A DNA stretch of 64,000 bases, from positions 1,085,014-1,149,013 of the forward strand of contig SCFE01000104.1 of assembly GCA_004352715.1 (NCBI GenBank), given 5' to 3'. The translations under genes and the position numbers were made by a program. Origin of the DNA: Hofstenia miamia (lineage: Eukaryota > Xenacoelomorpha > Acoela). This document shows, piece by piece, positions 54,123 to 64,000 of this stretch. Within the stretch, counting starts at the first letter, position 1. Each line of letters begins with the position of its first letter. Below the pieces are notes generated by a model. The model did no database searches and was not told where the DNA came from. It worked only from the letters and a program-made list of their open reading frames with translations.

Positions 54123-56790
54123 CAAAGTGAAAGTCACAGATGGCAAATTTTTTAAAGAACATTGAGAATTCTTAATTCTTAAGTATACATGATTTTTATG
54201 GACATTTGTCATGTGATCAGAAAAGGGTAACATTGTATTGCAATAAATTGAACATTCCAGATTGACATACATTACGTTAGGCGTTATAGTAAACCGAATA
54301 AATATACAAACAACGAAAATTTTCCTTCCGCAAATTCAATGCCCCAAGATGAATCTGAAAACTGATTTTCTTTTTTGCCACATTGCACTGTAATAATTAA
54401 ATGTAATAAAAATTATTAGACAAAAAATAATTTATTTTATTATATTTATTGCAATAAATTTCCAATAAATAATTTATGACCTATCCCTGCATGTGGTCAT
54501 GCTGAAGAGGGTTAAATGCTCTCATGATTTTTTATTGGTAGATTTTTATAATTTATAAGTTAATTTTTCATGTTTATATAGAAACGATTTCTATATTAAA
54601 GGTTAAAACTTGAATTAAAATAATTTAGTTTTCATAACATTAAACACAATAAACCAGCTTACTGGAACAAGATACACCGGTGAACTAACTTGTACTTTTT
54701 GTGGTAGTTTTGCTGGCCTTGTCATCAGCTTTACATTTGGGCTTTTTTAATATAGGTATTTCTAAAATTTTACAAATTGTAAATGATGAGTTAAGATGAG
54801 GAATAGTAGAATATTGAACGAGTTATGAAAGAACTATTATCTATTCGTATTGCTTATTTCGATTTGAAAATATGAAAATTTGGTCAGTTCTTAATTGTTA
54901 ACAAATTATTGTTAATGTTAAATTATTTAATTTATGTGTAAACGTTTCTAGTGATATATGGCAAATATCGCATTTGACATTTGCATGGTGATAATAATTC
55001 TAATTGCAATATTTATATAATCAATTAAAAATGAAAGCTGACTCACCTTTACTGTACAGACACGATTGGAGATGGTGAATGATAATAACAATTATAGAGA
55101 GTGATTTGCTAAATTAATTTGTAGAAGTTTTTAAGTCATTGTGAATTAATGTATTTTAAACTATTTTCAATTTTGAGGAAAACAGAACACTTTATTTAAG
55201 TGTTCACAGCTGGCCCTAGCAATGACAATCACAAACCCAGGAACGTTTCTTAATATTGCCTGTGTCTATATCCTCCAGGCCGATTATGCTAGACTGTGCC
55301 CTCATCAATAACTTGTTTTAGTTTATAATACTGCAAATTACATTAATTAGATCTTAAAGGTCTTTGCTCATTTAATTATATTAATTTGCATATATTCTGC
55401 TTTTGAATGTGCTTCTTGTAATGTTTTAGATCTTTATAGCAAACAACGCCACCCATGTTTCCAGAAAATATTAAAAATTTACAAAAAGGCACTCAAAGAC
55501 TTGATAATAGCTTGTGTTGCTATATAATTTATTTTCATTATTCTATTTTAGTTGTTGATACTGTGTTACCATTATTTGTTTAGAAACCTGAGATGAATTC
55601 AATGATTGCCCTTCTCACAGTTTTAGTTAAGGTATGCTTTTAGATGTTTAACATTTATTCTATTGTTTAAGTTATGACACTGTAATGAGTTGTAATTACT
55701 TAATGTACATTTAGAAACCAGCAATTGTTTATTGCAATACAGTATTTTTTCCTAAGAGTTCTTAAAAATTTCTTTTGGCAATTTTTACTCTGTGATAATC
55801 TGTTTCAGTTATTTAAAGTCTAGTGCATTTAATTACTTTGTAAAATAATTTCGGTGTTTTATAGTATTTTCCAATGAAAAATTGGAACACATTCTTATTT
55901 TTTCTTCTGCCCATTGTCCTGAACCATGAGATCTTTTCAGGGCAACTCTCAAACGAATTTCTTTAACATTATATTCCATAGCATTATCATCACATAGATT
56001 CTCATCAGGTATATAATCAGAATCAGAATTATTATATATTTTCCACTTTTTTCTTTCTATTTATTTGCAAATCCTTTATCTCACAATTTGAAATCATGTT
56101 AAAAGCATGATTAATTTTATTTATTGGACTAGTTCACAGTAAAAACACACGCACATTTCGGTTTTTAGCAGTTCAAATATGGTTGCAAAATTCAATCTGC
56201 AACAAATAATTACTGATGGAAAGTAGGCAAAATGCTGCAATATAAAATATGCAATCAAATTTATTTCAATTTTCTCAACAAAAAGCATGTGATATGCGGA
56301 CCCATCCACATCCTATGTAAAAACGGGCATGTCTTTATTACTAAGTTGAATCTGTTGATGAATAACCTGTAAACTATTATCAGAATTTATGTTGCTAATG
56401 TCAAGGATATAGAGCATTAATAATGATAGTTACATGCTAAATCTAGTCACTAGATGGTTGCAGTGGAATGCATTAGCTATTTTCCATGAATTTGAGTAAA
56501 TACCAGAATCAATGCAATAATGTAAAAGTTCGTAAACATGTGGTGATAGCTCAGAACCATATTTTGAAAGAAACGAATGTTTGGATCATTCTGAAACTGC
56601 CTTTGTTAGATTGAACTTGTAATTTTACATCTAGATAAGTCATTTGGAGTTGCTTTAGACATGACCTACTATGTAGTCATTGTCACTTTTCCATCCAGTA
56701 CTCTATACACTTTCAATGTGAAATTTTAGAAAGTAATCATTAATATTTCTGTTAAAAATCCTTGTATTGACTTTGGACCATGTGCATTCG
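54123..56790. other. No recognisable gene
   Basis: AT-rich. A GAGGGTTAA terminus-like phrase near 54508 with ACCACATGCAGGGATAGG inverted beside it might be a piggyBac-type end. Otherwise only short frames. Confidence 0.4.
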
Positions 56791-56791
56791 A

Positions 56792-58300
56792 TTAGAAATC
56801 TTTGAGCTTTGCTCTGATTTCTTTTGTGGAGATTCTGTCCTTTGAGCGAAATTCTCCTTTGTCTTCATCAGACCAGTGGCTATTTCTGAGCCACATGCTC
56901 ACTGTAAGATTCTCTACAGTTTTGGGTCTGCACCCATTTTTCAGAATGATGTAACAAGTCAAGCACTTGTAAAATAGCTTAGCACTATTATCAGCTTTTT
57001 CAAAATAATCCATCAAATTCTAAACACATGTTAATTGTATAGTTTCCTAACAATGAATACCATAAGGCATTGTCCCTATGCAACTGAGATCTCTTTTGAC
57101 TGATAATGTTGTTGGCTGCAGAATGCAATTCAATTTGTTGTGTTCTTGACACTCTTCAATGCTAAAGAAGCGTTTGACCACTTATATTCCTCTGTGAATT
57201 GTAGTCACGTATTTAAGGAAGGACCCACCAATGTCCATTTTTTAAATGGTTCTGTCTTATCTACAAATTCAACAATGAAGTTTTCCTCATAGTAGGTATC
57301 TAGCAGCTGCACTAATTCACTGTTCAGCAGCATTTGATGTTTTCCTTTAGCTTTATTTCAGAAGGCAGTCATCCTAAATATTTGATAAAGGTAAATAGCA
57401 TAGTTATTACGTTGCATCACCACTTCTCAAGTGGGATTGTGTGACCGTGATTTTTTATGGTTTTATTTTTTAGTAGAGCAATGCGTACATATTTTACAGA
57501 AAAAGAATTTTTTCTTATTTGCTTGAACATGCTTTATAGATAAAACTGTTAACACACGCCTGTCTTTATTAGCCAGATTTTGACACCTCGTGTAACTGGA
57601 GATGTTTTCCATATCTTTCTCTTAGAAAACATACTCCCCATGTCTGTTCTTTTTTTAAAAATATGATTACCAAAAAAACATATCTAAAGACATACTTTAT
57701 TTATTCCACTTCTTTGTGTTCTTTTTCTGAGGAACGCCATTTAATTGGTTAAAAGAAAACTTCCATGGGTGAAGTTTCCCTTTCAATTTCAATTTTAGAT
57801 TTTTCAGTAGCTGCTAATTGCCTCTCTGATATGATGTCCTGAGGTCTACTAATGGAGGGCGTACTGAAATTCGTGTGTTGGAGCTTCCTAAATATATATT
57901 ACCAATTTTTTTTGAATTGAGAATTAGCTAAGTTCCATAGATTGCATGTTTCTCTCTTCAAGAATTTGTTGCGAGATGGCTAGAGATCTTCCCTCACAAC
58001 AAAATTAAATTAGTAATGTTTCATTTAATAATGCTTGTATTGATTTCAAATCACTTCCATTTGATTAGAAATTCATTTTTACATCCATATACCTTAACAC
58101 TTTGATTATAGCTTAGTTTGATCATGTTCCTTGTCAACTGAGAATAGTGGCTGACCTTCAGTCTTCAGCAAATGTTTTCCTGAAATTTTGTCAGAAAGGG
58201 TCTTGCTGGGAACTCCAAATTGCTTTATTACTGTGCTGATTTTCATATTGGTATTCTCAAAGGCATGTAGGGCAGCTTTCAAACATTCATGAGTTATTAA
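56792..58300 (-). pseudogene. Decayed DNA-transposase-like region (HTH_psq and BED-like zinc finger)
   Basis: At 58295-58155 the minus strand reads HECLKAALHAFENTNMKIST then VIKQFGVPSKTLSDKISGK, a pipsqueak-type helix-turn-helix as in pogo-like transposases. Further downstream, 57016-56792 reads YKCLTCYIILKN..NLTVSMWLRNSH, resembling a BED finger (CxxC...HxxxH-like). The sequence between has many stops (for example TEPFKKWTLVGPS). The two parts may come from different elements. Confidence 0.4.
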
Positions 58301-60555
58301 TATATCTCAAATCAGGTACAGGGGTGTACTTACATGACATAGTAAGCAGTTAAAATTTAAGACATATTATAGGGAGCACCATATTAAATACAGCTAGAGT
58401 GAATTGAAAGAAGATAATTCGCGCAAACTATATATTGGCTCAATACATTGACATTTTCTTGACAGAATCAATCAATACAATACTGCAGTTACAAGAAAAA
58501 CCTAATATGTCTTTTTGAATATATTGACTAAGCATGAAATTCCATTGTTCAATCAGACATTTTTACATATCAAAATATGATTTATAATAGATTGATTTTT
58601 CCAATCAATAGTTATTTGTCCAGGTCCATTACATCTTAGATTACACTCAAGAGGACGTAAGGTTTGTTTGAAATAACGAATTAATTTATTATGATGTTTC
58701 ACTTGCTATGAAACTGCTTACATGCAAAATAAAAATCCAATTCCATACACTGTTTACAACACCATCCTTAACAAACACTTCTGAAAAATAAACTTTCTCA
58801 TTAGAGTTAAAGCCCAATTTTTTAGCTAGATACCTAGTTAATATTTTTTAAATGGGAAGTGCAAGTGACCTCTTTGAAATCAGGAAATACAGAATGAGCA
58901 GCTCATTTTAATGCCTTTTGATTATCAGATCTAATTTTTAAGCTAAAATGATGAATGTTCGCAAAAGCAGTACATAAACTATTAAAATAAATTAATATAT
59001 GAATCCATATCAGCATTACTCTGTAAAAACACTGGAACCAATAAGGGATGTAGATTTGCCTATAATATTTCTGTCCTTGTACACTGTAGCAATTAAAAAC
59101 ATTTCTTATAAATTTAACATAGAGTCAATTTATGCAACAATTTTTTTGTGCAAAAATATTGAACAGCACATGCGTTACAAGTTTGTCCTATATAAATATA
59201 TATATATTAAACTTAGGCATTTTTGAAAATTTGTCCTTATTTTGTACAAACTAATTTCCATAAATACTTTCAATACATTAATTAGTATTTACTACATTCA
59301 AATTTACCAATTCGAAAAATAAATTCATCCTATGAAATATACTAACTGAATAAATATATTGTGGTTTGTCCTAAATATAGTACAGACTAAATCCGCATTA
59401 ATAAACCAACAAACATTCAAAAATTTTAATGAATGATTAATATGCAGTAACACTAGCATGCCAAAATAAGTCAAAATAGATGCAAAAAACATCAAAAGGT
59501 ACATTCCAATTGTAGTGATGATCTTTTTTTAGTGAAATTCGTATATTTTACATAGGCTTTCATTCAAAATGTCAAGTAACTCTCAATCCCCGTTCTAATG
59601 TTAAAACACATTTATAAAACAAGAAAATTATTAAATGGCATCAAAATTGTTGTCTAGTCAAAATTTTAATTTTCCTCTATAATTGGATTCATTTAATCCC
59701 AAAATTCGACTTCAATGGGGGCTACTTGAAAATAATGCATGATGAGAATAACTAGGAAAAGCCCGGATTGTTACAAAATTGTACTGAAATTGTCAATTTT
59801 TTTTAGCTTATTGGAAAGATTTTTTATTTGCGAATTGGAAACCATGCATTCATCATCATATCAGTGGACCATTTTAATAAAATTTAGTTAACTACAAGAT
59901 TAAAAACTAGTTGGTATTGTATTACTGAAAAGACATCAAAGTAGTGATTTATACAGTGGTTAAAAGTACTTAATATATCACAAAGAAACTGCTTTAAAGT
60001 GTAAAAAACCAAATGTCTATATCAAGTCTCATTTTTAAAAGAGATGATTTCTCAGGAGAAAATGATGGTCTGCTGACCTTTCTCTTCATTGGAGACAACA
60101 TATATTTTAGCTTATCAGTGCTGTACATTTTTCATCAACATTTAGAGCAAACAATGAGGGCTTAGTGCCTGACTGCAACAAAAGGTTATCTGCTCTCTAC
60201 ATTACTGGCTCGATTTGTGTTGGTTCAGCAATGTTCACATGTGAATACTAAACACAAAAAAATAAATCAATTGATGATCATAGGGAAATCTCTTAAGGAA
60301 ACAATCGTTAACAAGCCAATTTATAGGCAGTATAACACAATTAACAACAAAGCTATACAATAATATTTTAAAATAAGCTTTATATTCAAAAACGTCAACA
60401 GATCAAATCATAAAATGTTTGTTGAAAAATTTATAAATGTGTTTATATCACAATAAGTCCTCAGTGCTATTAAAAATAAAATATTTTGTTTAAACAGCAT
60501 AAATTTAATGTAACTAATCAATTCTTAATAAAGAGAAAATAACACCAACATTAGA
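58301..60555. other. No recognisable gene
   Basis: AT-rich sequence. The frame at 58999-59226 is low-complexity and ends on a TATATATA tract. Confidence 0.45.
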
Positions 60556-60559
60556 AACT

Positions 60560-60845
60560 TTAAAAGTACATACAGGCTTGCGTTTTCTCAGAGATTTTTC
60601 TATGCGCAGTAGTATCTTCGCAATTCGATCTAATGAGGCAAGCATTGCTGTGCTGGAATCTGCAGTTTGAGATCCGATATGTGCGCATGATGTTGTTGGA
60701 TTACAAACCTAATATACTTCTGATTGGGACTTTTCTGGAGCAGTATTTTCCTCATCAAGAAAACTAATGCTGGAAACATTAAAAGTTGTTGACAACTCTA
60801 GTTCTTCTAGCCTTCCTTTGTGATTGCTTATTATTTCACAATACT
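60560..60845 (-). other. Possible exon or transposon-derived coding fragment
   Basis: After a CATTTTAAG acceptor-like site the minus strand reads YCEIISNHKGRLEELELSTTF, SISFLDEENTAPEKSQSEVY, a stop, then STAMLASLDRIAKILLRIEKSLRKRK. The last phrase, a charged C-terminal helix, is typical of Myb/SANT-like proteins encoded by Harbinger transposons and their host derivatives. The single stop and lack of a DNA-binding domain leave this tentative. Confidence 0.25.
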
Positions 60846-61089
60846 TAAAATGAAATATAAATATAACCTAAATATTAAAAGTGAAACTTAGTGTTATATA
60901 ACTAAATTAATATCTTTCAAATTTCAGGCTTCCTAAAACCCAAATATATACCTCCAAGAAAAATCAGTGGTGATGAAGATTTTAACAGCATATTTAAAAC
61001 ACTTAATAAAAAATAATTTTGCAAACCTTTAGAGATTAAAATTACATCGAATTGTGCCAATTTCACATTTGACTTAGGCTCCATGCAAA

Positions 61090-61352
61090 TTTTGTCTAGC
61101 TCAGAAAGATGAGAAGGCCAAGAATGGTAAGCAATGCCAATAATGTCCTATGTTGGATCGACAGGAAAGTAAAACAAAAATGTTATTTGCATAAATATCA
61201 ACTCGTCGATGTTCTCCCATGTGCTGACAACTGGCCAGACTGTCACGCAACATATCAAGGTATCATTCAGCATTCATGGTGTCAAGCAGAAGAAATGGGC
61301 CCACAACCTGATCTGAGGTGATACTACACCACACCGTTACTTTGAGTCAATT
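61090..61352 (-). pseudogene. IS630/mariner transposase C-terminal fragment
   Basis: Minus strand from the gap edge: ITSDQVVGPFLLLDTMNAE, stop, YLDMLRDSLASCQHMGE. The GP(F/Y)F...T.....YL.ML phrase follows the second catalytic Asp in IS630-type transposases. It could be the missing continuation of the 63257-63664 fragment, separated by a gap and insertion. Confidence 0.6.
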
Positions 61353-62352
61353 NNNNNNNNNNNNNNNNNNNNNNNNNNNNNNNNNNNNNNNNNNNNNNNN
61401 NNNNNNNNNNNNNNNNNNNNNNNNNNNNNNNNNNNNNNNNNNNNNNNNNNNNNNNNNNNNNNNNNNNNNNNNNNNNNNNNNNNNNNNNNNNNNNNNNNNN
61501 NNNNNNNNNNNNNNNNNNNNNNNNNNNNNNNNNNNNNNNNNNNNNNNNNNNNNNNNNNNNNNNNNNNNNNNNNNNNNNNNNNNNNNNNNNNNNNNNNNNN
61601 NNNNNNNNNNNNNNNNNNNNNNNNNNNNNNNNNNNNNNNNNNNNNNNNNNNNNNNNNNNNNNNNNNNNNNNNNNNNNNNNNNNNNNNNNNNNNNNNNNNN
61701 NNNNNNNNNNNNNNNNNNNNNNNNNNNNNNNNNNNNNNNNNNNNNNNNNNNNNNNNNNNNNNNNNNNNNNNNNNNNNNNNNNNNNNNNNNNNNNNNNNNN
61801 NNNNNNNNNNNNNNNNNNNNNNNNNNNNNNNNNNNNNNNNNNNNNNNNNNNNNNNNNNNNNNNNNNNNNNNNNNNNNNNNNNNNNNNNNNNNNNNNNNNN
61901 NNNNNNNNNNNNNNNNNNNNNNNNNNNNNNNNNNNNNNNNNNNNNNNNNNNNNNNNNNNNNNNNNNNNNNNNNNNNNNNNNNNNNNNNNNNNNNNNNNNN
62001 NNNNNNNNNNNNNNNNNNNNNNNNNNNNNNNNNNNNNNNNNNNNNNNNNNNNNNNNNNNNNNNNNNNNNNNNNNNNNNNNNNNNNNNNNNNNNNNNNNNN
62101 NNNNNNNNNNNNNNNNNNNNNNNNNNNNNNNNNNNNNNNNNNNNNNNNNNNNNNNNNNNNNNNNNNNNNNNNNNNNNNNNNNNNNNNNNNNNNNNNNNNN
62201 NNNNNNNNNNNNNNNNNNNNNNNNNNNNNNNNNNNNNNNNNNNNNNNNNNNNNNNNNNNNNNNNNNNNNNNNNNNNNNNNNNNNNNNNNNNNNNNNNNNN
62301 NNNNNNNNNNNNNNNNNNNNNNNNNNNNNNNNNNNNNNNNNNNNNNNNNNNN
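61353..62352. other. Assembly gap (1000 N)
   Basis: Placeholder gap lying between two halves of IS630-like transposase sequence. Confidence 0.99.
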
Positions 62353-62554
62353 TCTAAAGAAAACGCAAAAATTTCCTTTTTTTCTGTCTTCTAAAATATA
62401 TTATTTTTAATATAATATACGATATAATAAGATAAATATTGGATGAATGATATTATTTATGATTGAATATGTTTAACCAATCATATATAAGCCATATATG
62501 TAGATAAACGGGTTGTAGTCAGAAATACATAAGTTATACAGCAAAAATATCGAA

Positions 62555-62613
62555 ATTTTCACCTTGTCCCGTGCCTTGTCCGGATACTATTATATATATA
62601 TATATATATATAA
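62555..62613. repeat. Motif pair beside (TA)n, possible end of another E-type element
   Basis: CCTTGTCCCGTGCCTTGTCC followed by GGATACTATTA and (TA)n. The repeated CCTTGTCC phrase and the position just inside a TA tract resemble E1-E4 ends; GGATACTAT recalls the E4 motif. Only one side is visible. Confidence 0.25.
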
Positions 62614-63179
62614 TAGTTAACATGAGAGATGCAAAACAAAACTTAATATGCAAAAATAATTTAGATGACATTGTTGTCATCCTATTCAGCAGCAATGAGC
62701 TATAATTGCTCTATTAAACCATACTATAGAACTATCCTTTTTTTCTTCCTTGAAATGGACAGGAAATTTATGGCAGCATTGTCAGATTTAGATCCATTCT
62801 AGATCCGCGGACAGATATGTTAGTTATTTATAAAAAAATGTGACTAAAACCAATATGATTATATTTTGACAATATTTAGTAGTTTCTGGGCAAATTATCC
62901 ATTGGTAAATCAACCTGATCACTACTAAGATTGCCCTGATCTTGGTGGATGCGGCTATATTTCATATGAAAAATAACTTCATTAATATATGTCTAACAAT
63001 TAATTGCTTAACTTACAGCTATTACAAACATTCCGCAAGAATGCCTGTGTTTTTGCACTGGAATTCGATAAATTCCCTCTATCTGGACTGGGTCAATACT
63101 TAAGCTAAAATATAAAGCATTTCAAAGCTAAGTATGAAATTGACAACAATGTATTATATTTGTTTGGACAATATATATA

Positions 63180-63290
63180 TATATATATACCATAAAACCT
63201 GTAATTGAAGGCCATGGCCTTTTATTTTTCAACCTCCTTGCTAATGTGGCCTTCTATTACAGGTGGCCTTCAATTACATGGTGGCCTTCT
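63180..63290. repeat. Repeated GGCCTTC phrases next to the IS630 fragment
   Basis: GTGGCCTTC and TGTAATTGAAGGCC/GGCCTTCAATTAC phrases recur directly and inverted within 110 bases, beside (TA)n. They are probably transposon terminal repeats. Confidence 0.4.
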
Positions 63291-63664
63291 TTTTCGGCGG
63301 CCCATATCCTTGTGTTCCACGTGTTGACTGTGCCAGACAGATGAAAGTGAACTTCATCGGTCATGAGGATCTTTGGCAGCATTGTTTCATCGTTGCGCAA
63401 TATTGTTAACATCTTCTCACAAAAGATTCTCCGAGAGTCATAATCCCGTTGAACAAGTTTATGCACTCGACCTACTCTGTATGGATGGAAATGAAGATCT
63501 TCTTTCAAAATTTTTCGCACCGTTGTCACTGGAATGTTCGTCTCAAAAGATATTCTCCTTGTGCTGATCTTGCTGCTCACAAATTCCATTACATCACTTA
63601 CTGCGGTAATATCTTCAGTTGTTCTGGAATGATCACTTCGAGGGAGGTCTGCAACAGACCCCAT
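63257..63664 (-). pseudogene. IS630/mariner-type transposase, N-terminal and first catalytic part
   Basis: The 135-residue frame reads GSVADLPRSDHSRTTEDITA (linker after the first HTH), RRISFETNIPVTTVRKIL (second HTH), HFHPYRVGRVHKLVQRDYDS and PKILMTDEVHFHLSGTVN, containing the first catalytic Asp (TDE). This transposase group is common in arthropods. The frame ends before the second Asp. The C-terminal half may be at 61090-61352. Confidence 0.75.
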
Positions 63665-63699
63665 AGAACAAAATCAGTCTATCAGATTTTGAACTGTGT

Positions 63700-63860
63700 G
63701 CTGCGTAATAGAGTGAAATGCAAATGAACAGTGTTTACCGCGGAATAGAGTGGAATGCAAGTGAACAGTGGTTACCGCGGAATAGAGTGAAATGCAAGTG
63801 AACAGTGTTTACCTCGTGCACTGTTCAGATAAACCGTTCAGATAAACAGTTCAGATAGAT
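63700..63860. repeat. Short tandem repeats
   Basis: A ~50-bp unit (CGGAATAGAGTGAAATGCAA then GTGAACAGTGTTTACC) occurs about three times, followed by a shorter CAGATAAAC unit repeated four to five times. Confidence 0.85.
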
Positions 63861-63960
63861 AGTCCAGATAAACAAAAAATCCCCCGACCTAACTTTTTCA
63901 AAAAATATGTTGAAAAAATAATTCACTTTGATTTTTGATTTTATTTATTTAATTAAAGTT

Positions 63961-63987
63961 CATATACTTATTTTTGCGCACCCTGTA
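63961..63987 (-). mobile_element. IS630-type terminal inverted repeat
   Basis: The reverse complement reads TACAGGGTGCGCAAAAATAA, starting at a TA in the (TA)n tract. TACAGGGTG matches the terminus of the element at 30561. It lies upstream of the transposase at 63664 in its reading direction. Confidence 0.65.
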
Positions 63988-64000
63988 TTATATATATATA

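Overview
The window is AT-rich metazoan nuclear DNA. It contains spliceosomal introns, two conserved eukaryotic genes (HGH1 and the 5' end of NUP50, both minus strand, about 18.77-20.17 kb) and a dense mix of invertebrate-type transposable elements. Exact taxonomy cannot be read from the sequence. The Tc1/IS630, Polinton and tyrosine-recombinase content fits an invertebrate, and the HGH1-NUP50 spacing suggests a lineage with spliced-leader trans-splicing (for example some cnidarians or crustaceans), but that is inference. There are ten N runs, three of exactly 1000 bases.

Layout. 1-2.95 kb (-): a Helitron-like replication protein, with a 524-codon frame open to the window edge and a broken upstream zinc-binding part. 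4.5-5.3 kb (-): a decayed FtsJ-type 2'-O-methyltransferase, possibly an endogenous viral element. 7.3-13.6 kb: a 3-kb direct duplication whose junction is a single N, probably an assembly artefact. 14.6-17.2 kb: an apparently intact tyrosine-recombinase (Crypton-like) transposon, E1, inside a (TA)n microsatellite. 17.26-18.56 kb: two smaller candidate non-autonomous relatives. 18.77-20.17 kb: NUP50 exons and HGH1. 22.15-23.12 kb: a non-autonomous DNA transposon abutting a partial Polinton/Maverick (23.1-27.66 kb; packaging ATPase end, unknown gene, integrase, basic minor-capsid-like protein, major capsid, unknown gene, adenovirus-type protease). 28.7-29.7 kb: a decayed PIF1-like helicase. 30.5-38.2 kb: nested IS630, hAT, Tc1 and LINE remnants. 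40-47.4 kb: a piggyBac-type MITE, a LINE, a MULE fragment and a degraded Ty3/Gypsy-type element. 47.97-50.2 kb (-): a second LTR retrotransposon. 50.4-52.94 kb: a second, decayed tyrosine-recombinase transposon, E2. 53-64 kb: mostly unrecognised AT-rich DNA with pogo/BED-like and IS630 remnants.

The most notable result is the E1/E2 family. Each encodes a zinc-finger tyrosine recombinase with all five catalytic residues (R, K, R, H, Y), and E1 lies between (TA)n tracts (E2 is seen to do so on its right side). Each carries arrays of an ~11-bp motif near its ends. The motif sequence differs between elements (CCCGCTTTGTA in E1, CCCTCTATGTA in E2), but the right-end array has the same orientations and the same start-to-start spacings (30, 150, 33, 34 bp). 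This points to recombinase-specific binding sites on a fixed geometry, with recombinase and site diverging together.
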